A stretch of DNA of 64,000 nucleotides from Hyphomonadaceae bacterium (GCA_019753105.1 JAIELJ010000009.1:62001-126000); one strand, 5' to 3'. Numbered from the stretch's first letter, positions 18,195-26,351 are shown. Numbers and translations are program-made. Notes: a model not told the origin generated them from the letters alone.

Positions 18195-18208
18195 TTGATG
18201 CGGATCAA
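18195..18208. promoter_or_regulatory. Perfect FNR-type binding site
   Basis: TTGATGCGGATCAA matches the FNR consensus TTGAT-N4-ATCAA at all ten defined bases. It lies 54 bases before the leftward DUF883-like gene and about 100 bases before a possible rightward 40-codon frame. It is the strongest of the three sites in this island and supports the oxygen-responsive reading of the other two. Confidence 0.75.
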
Positions 18209-18311
18209 ATCTAACAACATCGCAATTGCTGACGGTGAGCGGCTCAGATCTCGCTCGGCGGGTCGAGGTCACCGCCGCCGTGCGTCTAGGATATGAAGTC
18301 AGGAGACGCGC

Positions 18312-18434
18312 ATGCTGTTGCCTCATGCCACGGCCATGGTCGAGGAAGGCCATTTGGGCGGCTCATATAGCTTTAGGGTGCTGCAGCGTCTGGATGCGCG
18401 AGGGCAATTGACGCTGGTTACGCGTTTGTGTTGA
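18312..18434 (+). CDS. Possible 40-residue small protein
   Basis: A short frame with ATG at 18312, preceded by AGGAGA six bases upstream, ending at TGA 18434. The predicted peptide (start MLLPHATAMVEEGHLGG, end TLVTRLC) is not low-complexity but matches no family I know. It lies downstream of the perfect FNR site and could be a small regulated protein or the remnant of a larger gene. The 281 bases between it and the hydrolase gene contain nothing I can identify. Confidence 0.25.
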   Translation: MLLPHATAMVEEGHLGGSYSFRVLQRLDARGQLTLVTRLC

Positions 18435-18715
18435 AGCGAAAGCGCTCACGCAATGGTCCTTGACGGCGTTCTCGAGCCGACCCTTTAGATTAGAATGTCC
18501 GTTATCGGTCGGTCGTGAACCAATGACCGCTTCTGGGATTCATCGGCAAGACGTGTCGTGCTTCGGGTGTCCCCTGGCCTGAGCCACCGGGCGTTCCACG
18601 CCGTCTAGCTCCAGCCTTACGCAGTCCACGCGCAACGCAGGCAGCGCCGGGTTTCTCGGTGGCCCCATAAGCCGATCTGGTGGGTTACGGTTTTACCCAA
18701 CCAAGAAGGCGTAAG

Positions 18716-19510
18716 ATGCACCAAATTCAACGCGGCACCGGGCCGAAGCTGCTGCTCATTCATGGCCTTGGCGGAAGTTGGCAATCGTGGAGCACGATCC
18801 TTGACGCGCTAAGCGCACAGCGGACCGTTATCGCCATCGATCTTCCCGGACATGGCGCCACGCCAGCAGAAGGCGATAGCGGAACCTTCATCGGCCTCGT
18901 CGGCAACGTCGAGCGATACATCGCCGACAATGATCTAACTGGGATCGACGTTGTCGGCAGCTCGATGGGCGCGCGCATCGCCCTCGAACTTGCGCGTCGC
19001 GGCCGCGTCGGCAACGTCGTCGCACTGGATCCAGGCGGCTTCTGGCGCGGCTGGGAACGAACCTTCTTCAAAGTCACCATCGGGCTGTCGGGACGATTGT
19101 TGCGCATGATCCGGCCGCTACTGCCGACGCTTAGCCGTTATGCCGCTACGCGCACGGCGTTGCTGGCACAATTGTCTGTGCGGCCATGGGCGCTCGATCC
19201 GAATGTCGTAGCGACCGAACTGACGGGTCTCAGCAAGACGCCGACGTTCGCCGCGTTGGTTGAAGATCTTGCCACTGGTCTGGAGCAGACCGGGCCAGCC
19301 GAGGAATCCACTGGTCGCGTCGTGATCGGGTGGGGCAGGCAGGATCGGCTTTGCCTGCCGCGCCAAGCGGCGCGTGCCAAAGCAGCGTTCCCTTCGGCAG
19401 ATTTGCACTGGTTCGAGTCCAGCGGCCATTTCCCGGGTTGGGATATGCCCGACGAGACAATCGCGGTCGTTTTAGACGCAACCCAGCGCCGCTCTAATGT
19501 CGATCGCTGA
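18716..19510 (+). CDS. Alpha/beta hydrolase
   Basis: A 264-residue serine hydrolase of the alpha/beta fold. It shows the oxyanion-hole motif HGLGG at residues 16-20, the strand-turn IDLPGHG at 41-47, the nucleophile elbow GSSMG with S83, and a C-terminal SSGHFPGWD supplying the catalytic histidine. A cap region follows GGFWRGW. The substrate is unknown. ATG 18716 is preferred because AAGAAGG lies upstream and the protein then starts just before the first strand; an in-frame start 12 codons earlier adds an unlikely basic tail. It stands alone inside the island. Confidence 0.9.
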   Translation: MHQIQRGTGPKLLLIHGLGGSWQSWSTILDALSAQRTVIAIDLPGHGATPAEGDSGTFIGLVGNVERYIADNDLTGIDVVGSSMGARIALELARRGRVGNVVALDPGGFWRGWERTFFKVTIGLSGRLLRMIRPLLPTLSRYAATRTALLAQLSVRPWALDPNVVATELTGLSKTPTFAALVEDLATGLEQTGPAEESTGRVVIGWGRQDRLCLPRQAARAKAAFPSADLHWFESSGHFPGWDMPDETIAVVLDATQRRSNVDR

Positions 19511-19742
19511 ATGCGCCTCAAACAATGCCCCAATGGCGGATCGGCGGCCAAGTGTCATTGGCAAGCGCAGGCGTTGACCGACACGAGCGGTGCTCGCGGT
19601 GGCCGGACATGGTTGTAGTTCGTCTGCTTTGCGGCGCGCGACCGCTAGAGACAGCTTCTGGGATGCAGCGGCTGGCAAATACCGCATTCCGGTCGTTCGT
19701 AACTTCGTGTCGGTAGGGCAGGGATTGGCCCCGGAACGGACA

Positions 19743-20054
19743 TCAGCCCGAGCAACTGGCGAGATGTTGCCGCGCCACCTCAACAGCGTTCTCCAGTTCA
19801 CCGCGTAGGCTAATGTCAGGCGGCCAATAATCTGCGTACTCAAACCACCACGCCAACAATTGCTCATCGTTCAGAGAAAGCCGGACTCCTTCAATCTCTT
19901 CAATGAAGTCCTCGTATTGGTGCTTCCGCCGACCGCGAAGCTGATCCGCTATCGCCTCGCGGGGTGTGACTTTGAGGACGTCGAAGTTCTGGATCAGTAT
20001 GCCGCGAATTTCATCCGCTAGCCTACGGTCGTGGTAGCTCCCGCTCGCGTTCAT
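19743..20054 (-). CDS. Hypothetical protein in the right part of the island
   Basis: A 103-residue soluble protein, acidic and rich in aromatic residues in its C-terminal half (QLLAWWFEYADYWPP). I do not recognise its family. The start at 20054 gives MNASGSYHDRRLADEI, a plausible N-terminus; the frame extends upstream for 41 codons but with less protein-like composition. The composition is less GC-extreme than the neighbouring genes, which fits acquired DNA. No partner gene lies nearby. Confidence 0.55.
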   Translation of the reverse strand: MNASGSYHDRRLADEIRGILIQNFDVLKVTPREAIADQLRGRRKHQYEDFIEEIEGVRLSLNDEQLLAWWFEYADYWPPDISLRGELENAVEVARQHLASCSG

Positions 20055-20552
20055 CCTGGGCTCCCGGCCCAAGCATGCGGTTCTTTTCGACTCGTGCCAA
20101 TGACCGTAATCTGCGAATTCGTGCCGGTGATGAAAGTGGCCTGAGCGAATGAGTAGCGCCGCATTCGCGTCATTCACCTTTCGACGACCCGCCTCGCTCG
20201 GCTGCTGACCTGCTTCCGAGAGTTCATCCGTTCAGGCAAATAGGGTCGGCGAACTGCTGCGCCGACTCTTTCGGCTTCATGCTTGAGTTCTGTTCCGCCG
20301 CGCACGACATGATCTGCGCGCTCCGCACGTTGCCCAGGTTTTGGCTTCAATGTTTCGAAAACACGGGGCGGTCAGCGACTTCATCGACTTGCTTCCAGAG
20401 ATCCCGTCCCTTCGGGATCACACAGGGGTCACAAAGAGACGAAACTCGCGGCCCCGGCCTGAAACGCATTGCGCCATGAATTGCTATGTTTATCAACGGA
20501 ATCTAGCCGTTCTTGGCACATGCTGAAACACAGAGAAATTAGGTTGCGCTTT
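20055..20552. other. Non-coding right edge of the island
   Basis: About 500 bases with no convincing frame on either strand and a visibly lower GC content in places. It probably holds decayed mobile-element DNA up to the tRNA-Pro remnant. I could not recognise an integrase fragment in it. Confidence 0.55.
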
Positions 20553-20599
20553 GCTTTGGGAGCTAAGGGTAGCGAGTTCTTATCCCGCCGCCCCGACCA
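20553..20599 (+). pseudogene. tRNA-Pro 3' remnant: right attachment-site copy
   Basis: It repeats the last 47 bases of tRNA-Pro (4152-4198), including CCA, with three substitutions. Two of these break the conserved GTTCGAA of the T loop, and the acceptor, D arm and half of the anticodon arm are missing, so it cannot be a tRNA. This is what remains of the original tRNA 3' end after insertion of a segment that restored the gene at its left edge. Confidence 0.82.
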
Positions 20600-20608
20600 T
20601 AAACGAGA

Positions 20609-20641
20609 AAACGCCGCGCCTCCGATGGAGACGCGGCGTTT
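20609..20641. terminator. Hairpin terminator after the tRNA-Pro remnant
   Basis: AAACGCCGCG at 20609-20618 pairs with CGCGGCGTTT at 20632-20641 around a 13-base loop, followed by a T-containing stretch. It stands ten bases behind the remnant's CCA, the usual place for a tRNA terminator, and may also end the convergent lipoprotein gene. It was probably the original terminator of tRNA-Pro. Confidence 0.75.
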
Positions 20642-20663
20642 CTGGTTTCGGTCCTACCGGTGA

Positions 20664-20990
20664 TTAGCCGCGATACGGCTCGCCATTCTCGTAGAAATAG
20701 CGGCCCGACTGCTGATCGTAGAAGTAATAGCGGCCGGTGCGTTGGTCGTAGCGTTCACGGCGATTGTCGACGTTGCCGCAGCGGCCTTCCTGACGGCAGC
20801 CGAGATACCAGCCGGCCGCAGCGCCAACCGCGGCGCCAGCGAGTGCTGCTTCGTCGTCGCCCAGCACTGCGCCGGCGACGCCGCCGATTGCTGCGCCACT
20901 GAGCGCACCTTGTTCGCTCTGCGTCATGCCGGTGCACGCTGAAAGCGCGATCGCCGCGGCGGAAATGATACCTGTCAAAGCCATACGCAT
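20664..20990 (-). CDS. Glycine-zipper outer-membrane lipoprotein
   Basis: A 108-residue exported protein. Residues 1-18 form a signal ending in the lipobox LSAC, then a glycine-zipper segment (GALSGAAIGGVAGAVLG and a second GAAVGAAAG block, about residues 28-62) predicts membrane-inserting or oligomerising helices. The tail repeats tyrosine-rich units (GRYYFYD, GRYFYEN). ATG 20990 has AGGAGC seven bases upstream; a longer frame reaching 21179 lacks a signal at its start. The role is unknown; proteins of this kind are often envelope-stress or osmotic lipoproteins. Confidence 0.85.
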   Translation of the reverse strand: MRMALTGIISAAAIALSACTGMTQSEQGALSGAAIGGVAGAVLGDDEAALAGAAVGAAAGWYLGCRQEGRCGNVDNRRERYDQRTGRYYFYDQQSGRYFYENGEPYRG

Positions 20991-21075
20991 GGCGTGCTCC
21001 TGTCGTTCCCAGTGTCTAATGGGCTGACAACGAGCGTGCTGGTGTTGCGTTCCGTGGCGATTGTGCCAGGCGACG

Positions 21076-22299
21076 CTATATGGCGCCGACGTCACGCAAG
21101 CGTGCGAGTTCCAAATCTTCGGTTCCCAACAGTTCCCGCAGCGTCTGTTCTGTATTCTCGCCAAGCAAGGGCGGGGCAATGCGTGGATCGGGCGGCGTGG
21201 CGCTCATGCGGATGGGGTTGGCCGTGAGCTTAACTTGCGCGCCGTCGCTGCGTATCATCGTTTGCACCGCGCCACGCGCGATAACGTGCGGATCGGCGAA
21301 CACTTGCGGCAGCGTGTTGATCGGCCCGCATGGCACGCCAGCCTGCTCAAGCACACTCATCCAGTGGGCCGTCGTTCGCTGGTTCATGATTGCCGCAATG
21401 GCGCTTGTGAGCTCAACGCGATTAGCGATACGCGCCGGATTCGTCGCGAAGCGCGCATCGTCGGCGAGCTTTACGCCGGCGGCTGCGCAGAAATCCCGGA
21501 ACTGCCCGTCATTGCCGACAGCGAGCACAACGTGACCGTCGACCGTCGCGAACACTTGATAGGGCGCGATGGACGCATGCGCATTGCCGAGGCGCTTGGG
21601 CTCTTCACCAGAGAGCAGATAGTTCATGCCAAGATTGGCCAACATCGCGACTTGGCAATCGAGCAAAGAGATGTCGAGGTGTTGACCCTCGCCGGTGCGC
21701 TCGGCATGGCGGAGCGCGGCGAGGATCGCTGTGACGGCGTACATGCCGGTAAAGAGATCGGCGACAGCGACGGCGGACTTCATCGGCTCGCCCGCGGGTT
21801 CGCCTGTGAGGCTCATCAAGCCGCCCATGGCTTGGATCATGTAATCATAGCCGGCGCGCTTCGCATAAGGTCCGTCCTGTCCGAAGCCGGTAATGGAACA
21901 ATAGACGAGCGCTGGATTGGCGGCTCGGAGGCTCTCATAATCGAGACCGTACTTCTTCAATCCGCCTGTCTTGAAATTCTCGACCAGAATTTGGCAGTGC
22001 GGCGCCATGCGGCGCACGAGGTCAGCGCCTTCCGGATGCGCGAAATCGATCGCCACGGAACGTTTGTTGCGATTGGCGGCGAGATAATAGGCGGCGTCGC
22101 CAGGCGCGCCGTCTGGCTGCGTGGTGAAGGGCGGGCCCCAGCCGCGCGTGTCATCGCCGGCGCCCGGCTTTTCGACTTTGATCACATCGGCGCCAAGATC
22201 GCCCAGAATCTGTGTCGCCCACGGGCCTGCGAGCACGCGTGAGAGATCGAGAACGCGCACGCCTGCGAGGGCGGCTTTGGGGGCGGGCGCTTCTGTCAT
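21076..22299 (-). CDS. CaiB/BaiF family CoA-transferase
   Basis: Class III CoA-transferases move CoA between organic acids. The 407-residue protein begins with the family signature LAGVRVLDLSRVLAGPWATQILGDLGADVIKVEKP, has the DTRGWGPPF loop and RNKRSVAIDF, and the GYDYMIQAMGGL stretch that contains the probable catalytic aspartate. Length is normal. The ATG at 22299 has AGGTGA upstream; the longer frame to 22383 is rejected. It is divergently arranged with the GFA-family gene 55 bases away, with a shared promoter region. The acyl substrate is not evident. Confidence 0.92.
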   Translation of the reverse strand: MTEAPAPKAALAGVRVLDLSRVLAGPWATQILGDLGADVIKVEKPGAGDDTRGWGPPFTTQPDGAPGDAAYYLAANRNKRSVAIDFAHPEGADLVRRMAPHCQILVENFKTGGLKKYGLDYESLRAANPALVYCSITGFGQDGPYAKRAGYDYMIQAMGGLMSLTGEPAGEPMKSAVAVADLFTGMYAVTAILAALRHAERTGEGQHLDISLLDCQVAMLANLGMNYLLSGEEPKRLGNAHASIAPYQVFATVDGHVVLAVGNDGQFRDFCAAAGVKLADDARFATNPARIANRVELTSAIAAIMNQRTTAHWMSVLEQAGVPCGPINTLPQVFADPHVIARGAVQTMIRSDGAQVKLTANPIRMSATPPDPRIAPPLLGENTEQTLRELLGTEDLELARLRDVGAI

Positions 22300-22354
22300 C
22301 AAATCACCTGGGATTGTCTTGCTCTGGCTTTGGACGCTGGTTAGAGCGGCGCCC

Positions 22355-22813
22355 ATGAGTGAAGTCAAAACACCTGTCGCCACAGGCGGCTGCCAATGTG
22401 GGGCGGTTCGCTATGCGCTTTATGTCGCGCCAGAGAATTCGCATGTCTGCCACTGCCGCATGTGCCAGCGGGCGACGGGTGGCGTGTTTGCAGCCCTCGC
22501 CGGCGCGCCGAAGGCCGCGTTCGCTTGGACCAAGGGTGAGCCGGCCGTGTTCGAGAGCTCTAACCTCGCCAGGCGCGCCTACTGCCGCGATTGCGGCACG
22601 CCGCTTTCGTTCAGCTACAACATGCCGGAAGCGCGCTTCTACGTGACCATTGGATCGATGGACGAGCCTGAGGCGGCGCCGATCATCATCCAGTATGGCG
22701 TTGAGAGTAAGATCGGCTGGGTAAAGTTTTGCGAGGATGTGCCGAGCGAAACCACTGGCACAGATCCGAAGGCCGCGGAATTTTTTGCCAAGATGCAGAG
22801 CCGCCAAGGGTGA
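22355..22813 (+). CDS. GFA family (glutathione-dependent formaldehyde-activating-like) zinc protein
   Basis: A 152-residue single-domain protein with the zinc-binding cysteine pattern of the GFA/CENP-V fold: CQCG near residue 13, CHCRMC near 34-39 and YCRDCGTPL near 83. Proteins of this family are annotated after formaldehyde-activating enzyme, but most members have no proven reaction. ATG 22355 starts the conserved core. The stop overlaps the start of the channel gene as GTGA, so the two are probably translated together. Confidence 0.88.
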   Translation: MSEVKTPVATGGCQCGAVRYALYVAPENSHVCHCRMCQRATGGVFAALAGAPKAAFAWTKGEPAVFESSNLARRAYCRDCGTPLSFSYNMPEARFYVTIGSMDEPEAAPIIIQYGVESKIGWVKFCEDVPSETTGTDPKAAEFFAKMQSRQG

Positions 22814-23613
22814 GCGAGCATCCGCTACGCTCGCGCCTGCGCGAGTTCTATTTCGGGCATACGCAGCAGGCGATCCGCTTTCAGGGCGTTTTGCTGGTGC
22901 TCGACCTGCTTATCGTCGGCTTCTTTATCGGCAGCCAATTCATCGCCGAGCAAAGCTGGTTTTGGATTGTAGACGCAGCGATCGCGGCCTTCTTGGCGGT
23001 AGATTTGTTTGCAAGGCTCTTCGCGTTCGGCACGTTGCAGCGCTGGCTGAAATTTCCGACCACCTGGATCGATCTGGTTGTTCTGGCGACGCTGCTTTTC
23101 CCCGCTGTGCTTCACAATTGGGGCTTCTTGCGCATCTTGAGGCTTTGGACGCTGGTTCACAGCGAGAGGTTTTGGAACGTGCTCGCGCGCGGGCGCTATG
23201 ACGACACTTACGTCGAGGATCTAAGCAAAGCGATCGTAACGCTTTTCGTTTTCATCTTCATGGCGGCGGGCTTTACGCAGGCGTTCTTCCTGGGGGCGCA
23301 TCCGGGGCTCAACAACTTCGTCGATGCTATGTATTTTGTCGTGACGTCGCTCACGACAACCGGGTACGGTGACATCACGCTACCGACCGCGTCGGGCAGG
23401 ATGTTCTCCATCATCCTGATGATTGCGGGCATCAGCCTTTTCTTTTCGGTCGCACAAAAGGCTTTCGCGCCGCAGCGGCGCATCGCTGCGTGTTCATCGT
23501 GTGGCATCGACCGGCATGAGCGGGACGCGCGCTTTTGCCGGGGCTGCGGCGAAGAGTTGCCCTTGCGCGGAGAGCGCAAGCGCGCCAAAGCGTCGGGTGA
23601 AGAGGGCGGTTAG
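22810..23613 (+). CDS. Potassium channel-like protein with C-terminal zinc ribbon
   Basis: A 267-residue ion-channel subunit. Several membrane helices come first, including an S4-like FLRILRLWTLV and preceding voltage-sensor-like helices, followed by a pore loop with the selectivity filter TTTGYGD and a last helix. The tail has a zinc-ribbon-like pair CSSCG and CRGCG. The GTG start overlaps the upstream stop as GTGA. Its own stop codon TAG at 23611-23613 lies within tRNA-Val, which begins at 23604. Gating and ion specificity are inferred from the filter only. Confidence 0.9.
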   Translation: MSEHPLRSRLREFYFGHTQQAIRFQGVLLVLDLLIVGFFIGSQFIAEQSWFWIVDAAIAAFLAVDLFARLFAFGTLQRWLKFPTTWIDLVVLATLLFPAVLHNWGFLRILRLWTLVHSERFWNVLARGRYDDTYVEDLSKAIVTLFVFIFMAAGFTQAFFLGAHPGLNNFVDAMYFVVTSLTTTGYGDITLPTASGRMFSIILMIAGISLFFSVAQKAFAPQRRIAACSSCGIDRHERDARFCRGCGEELPLRGERKRAKASGEEGG

Positions 23614-23678
23614 CTCAGCGGTAGAGCGTCTCCTTTACACGGAGAGGGTCGGGGGTTCGATCCCCTCACCGCCCACCA
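23604..23678 (+). tRNA. tRNA-Val (UAC)
   Basis: Cloverleaf with acceptor GGGCGGT/ACCGCCC, D arm from TAGCTCAGCGG, anticodon stem TCTCC/GGAGA around TTTACAC (anticodon UAC), T arm GGGGG TTCGATC CCCTC, discriminator A and encoded CCA. Its first ten bases are also the last codons and stop of the upstream channel gene, so it may share that gene's transcript. Confidence 0.95.
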
Positions 23679-23843
23679 TCGTATGCTGCGCGTAGCGGAG
23701 TATAGGATGTCCTCCGTAGCCTTGGCGGAGAAGGACTGGTTCTTGCCTTCGCGCAGCCTCGGATGGCTTACGCCATGAGCTACGCGCGCGGGAGGAACTG
23801 ACCCTCCCACGCGCGCGCTGATGATGGTCTCTGCGCCTCGACC

Positions 23844-24890
23844 CTAATCCGCCGTCGCACTGCCGACACGATTGCGCGTGCGGTAGAGCGAATAGAGGAT
23901 CGCGCCGCCGAGAAGCGCCAAGGTGGCGATCAGCGACCATTGCGGTTCGAGATAGGGGACCCAACCCAGTTCCTTAGACAAGCCGAAGTTCCAGATGATC
24001 TTGGCGCCGATCAGCACAAGGACGAGTGAGAGGCCGTACTTCAGATAGGTGAAGCGCTCCACCGCGGCCGCCAGCATGAAATACATCGAACGCAAGCCGA
24101 GAATGGCGAAAATGTTCGAGGTGTAGACGATGAACGGGTCACGCGTGACGGCGAAGATCGCAGGCACCGAGTCAACCGCGAACACGATGTCGACCGCCTC
24201 GACCATGATCAGCGCCAGAAAAAGCGGCGTCGCAAAGAGGACCATCTTGCCGGTTTGCGGATGCGGTTGGCGAACGAAGAAGTTGTGGTTTGTTATGCGG
24301 TCCGTCACCGGCACAATGCGGCGCACGAACTTCAAGAGCACGTTGTCTTCAAGCTTAATGTCGTGACCGCTGCTCTTGCTGGTCAGCATTCGCCACCCGG
24401 TCCAGATCAGGAAGGCGGCGAAGATGTAGAGCACCCAAGTGAACGAGTTTACGATAGCTGCGCCTGCGCCGATGAAGAGGGCGCGGAAAACGATGGCGCC
24501 AATAATGCCCCAGAACAGCACGCGATGCTGATACTCACGCGGCACCGCGAAGTAGGTGAAGATCAGCGAGATGACGAAGATGTTGTCGAATGCCAGCGCC
24601 GTCTCGAGCAAATAGCCCGTGTAGTATTGAATGAGTGCTTGCTGGTTCAGATTATCCGCGCCGTCGTAATAGCGCGGATCGGGCTCATAGAAAAAGCCGA
24701 TGTAGGCGCCGAACGCGATCGCGAGCGAGGCAAAGCCCGCCCACATTAGCGCGCTCTTCTTTGGCGAGATCACTTCGTCGTGGTTGTTGACGACGCCAAG
24801 GTCGAGCCACAGCAGCGTCGCGATAATCGACAGAAAGACGAGCCACAGCCAAATTGGCTGACCCGCAAACTCGTTGAAGACAAAATCCAT
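23844..24890 (-). CDS. TerC family integral membrane protein
   Basis: A 348-residue polytopic membrane protein with about nine helices. It has the acidic intramembrane motifs of the TerC/Alx family: ALAFDNIFVISLIF near the middle and VEAVDIVFAVDSVPAI later, whose aspartates are thought to coordinate divalent metal, probably manganese export. ATG 24890 begins MDFVFNEFAG, just before the first helix. A longer in-frame start at 25058 adds a basic, low-complexity stretch and is not used. The leader of about 260 bases is long for such a gene, and TerC genes elsewhere can be under a Mn2+ riboswitch, but I could not recognise its conserved core. Confidence 0.93.
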   Translation of the reverse strand: MDFVFNEFAGQPIWLWLVFLSIIATLLWLDLGVVNNHDEVISPKKSALMWAGFASLAIAFGAYIGFFYEPDPRYYDGADNLNQQALIQYYTGYLLETALAFDNIFVISLIFTYFAVPREYQHRVLFWGIIGAIVFRALFIGAGAAIVNSFTWVLYIFAAFLIWTGWRMLTSKSSGHDIKLEDNVLLKFVRRIVPVTDRITNHNFFVRQPHPQTGKMVLFATPLFLALIMVEAVDIVFAVDSVPAIFAVTRDPFIVYTSNIFAILGLRSMYFMLAAAVERFTYLKYGLSLVLVLIGAKIIWNFGLSKELGWVPYLEPQWSLIATLALLGGAILYSLYRTRNRVGSATAD

Positions 24891-25148
24891 TCGCTTGCTC
24901 CCAAAAGCGGTCACGCACAGCGAATTGCGGTTGGAGGCCGTCCGGGCTCGGGCTCGGGACGGGGGCTGGAGCGTGGGGACGCCTCTGCCCGCAATCCTCC
25001 AGTCCGACATCACGGTTCGCGAGAACCGCCAGAGGGGCCCGGCCTGGTTCGCGGACATATGGCGCCTCTTGTTGATCTGACAAGCGGGGGGCGGCCCAAA
25101 TGGGGAAACTGACTTCGCGATGGGGCCAGCCGGGGCTAACCTGCGCTG

Positions 25149-25679
25149 ATGAGGTGGATTCCTTTCCGCGCCGGGATGATGGCGGCCGCCGCGCTTGGAC
25201 TAAGCGCCTGCGACCGGCTGGGCCTCGGGCCGCAGACCGCCGAGCCCGCGCCGGTCACGCAGCCGCCTGCGACGGCGGTCCCCGTTGTCGATCCTGCTCT
25301 GCGCGACCACGCGGGCGAGGATTATGCGGCCTTTGTGGCGGCGTCCGGCGCCCGCTACGCGCCAGACCAACTGGGCTTGGGAGCAGGCGACCGCGCCAGG
25401 GTCTGGCGAGCGATGGCTGCAGCCGAGGCCGGGGAAGTGCTCAGTGGCGGCGGTGCGGAGGCCTTGGTGTTCCGTGGTTGCGCCGAAACCGGCTGTGCCG
25501 ACGGGGTGGCGATTGTCGCCGTCGACGTTGCGACAGGTGCGGCCTTTGTGGGCGTCAAGGACGCGGGCGGCGCCGACGTGTTGACGCCAAACGACCGCGT
25601 CGAGGCGCTGCTGCGCCTCAATTCGCCGACCCGTAGCTGGGACAATCCCGAAGCCGCGCCCGAGACAGCGGCGCCTTAA
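25149..25679 (+). CDS. Hypothetical lipoprotein
   Basis: A 176-residue exported protein with a short signal and lipobox LSAC (cysteine 21), then a proline/alanine-rich linker (about 27-47) and a globular part with two cysteines in FRGCAETGCADG. I do not recognise a domain. It is divergent from the TerC gene and followed by tRNA-Asp; its composition and codon usage match the surrounding chromosomal genes. Confidence 0.75.
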   Translation: MRWIPFRAGMMAAAALGLSACDRLGLGPQTAEPAPVTQPPATAVPVVDPALRDHAGEDYAAFVAASGARYAPDQLGLGAGDRARVWRAMAAAEAGEVLSGGGAEALVFRGCAETGCADGVAIVAVDVATGAAFVGVKDAGGADVLTPNDRVEALLRLNSPTRSWDNPEAAPETAAP

Positions 25680-25762
25680 TCTTTCTTTGCTACAGGCTGA
25701 CTTTCGCGCGCTTGACCAGGACGGCGGGTTGGCCTAACCACCCGCCTCTCGCGGATCAGAAC

Positions 25763-25839
<77 letters not shown>

Positions 25840-25969
25840 TTTCGCGCTTAGATTTCTGCCACATCGCCGGATTGCCATTGGAAGCGGGCGCCACTAGCGT
25901 CCGCGCCGATTTCGCGGCTGCGGCGCCAGAACTCTGGCGTCGCGGCCCGATGCGCACTAGGTGGACCGC

Positions 25970-26347
25970 ATGGGCCTCGACCTCATTGAATACGCGCCGA
26001 TTCTCATCTTCTTCGCGATCGCGACGGTGATGGGTGCAGGCTTTTTGATCGCCGCCTGGGCGGTCGCGCCGAAGAACGCCGATAAAGAAAAAGTCTCCGC
26101 CTATGAGTGCGGTTTCAACGCGTTCGACGACGCGCGCATGAAGTTCGACGTGCGCTTCTACCTTGTCTCGATCCTCTTCATCATTTTCGACCTCGAAGTC
26201 GCGTTCCTGTTTCCCTGGGCGCTGACGCTTGGCGCCATGCCGCCCGAGATTGGTCAGTTCGCGTTCTGGTCGATGATGGGCTTTCTCGGCGTGCTGACGG
26301 TTGGCTTCATCTACGAATGGAAAAAGGGCGCGTTGGAGTGGGAATGA
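25970..26347 (+). CDS. nuoA: NADH-quinone oxidoreductase subunit A
   Basis: NuoA is a membrane subunit of complex I, which couples NADH oxidation to quinone reduction and proton pumping. The 125-residue product has three helices, the conserved loop [20 protein letters not shown] with its cysteine, and [18 protein letters not shown] 25970 is preferred to the GTG at 25961 because AGGTGG then sits at good distance in front of it. It is the first gene of the nuo operon, four bases before nuoB. Confidence 0.96.
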   Translation: MGLDLIEYAPILIFFAIATVMGAGFLIAAWAVAPKNADKEKVSAYECGFNAFDDARMKFDVRFYLVSILFIIFDLEVAFLFPWALTLGAMPPEIGQFAFWSMMGFLGVLTVGFIYEWKKGALEWE

Positions 26348-26351
26348 TCCG

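Larger units (their letters stand above)
4199..20599. mobile_element. Candidate 16.4-kb tRNA-Pro-associated genomic island
   Basis: The segment lies between intact tRNA-Pro and a truncated tRNA-Pro copy in direct orientation. A strong hairpin terminator sits just beyond the distal copy, as expected if it once ended the tRNA gene. Cargo is an exporter operon, a P-type ATPase, a beta-CASP RNase, a nucleoside phosphorylase-like enzyme, a PRPP synthetase, an L,D-transpeptidase, a DUF883-like protein and a hydrolase. Coding density drops towards the right end, where decayed sequence accumulates. I found no integrase, excisionase or transfer gene, so it is probably immobile now. The boundaries are seen in sequence; the integration history is inferred. 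Confidence 0.72.

Noticed and set aside
4251-20432. GGGGTCAC strings near both island ends as integrase arm-binding sites
   Set aside because: An 8-base match is expected by chance; no integrase is present to support it.
21061-22242. Long open frame (about 390 codons) antisense to the CoA-transferase gene
   Set aside because: High-GC codon structure of the real gene keeps the opposite frame open; the product is H/R/A-rich and matches nothing.
24891-25148. Manganese (yybP-ykoY) riboswitch in the leader of the TerC gene
   Set aside because: TerC genes often have one and the leader is long, but I could not recognise the conserved loop motifs on the minus strand. A covariance-model search of this interval would decide.
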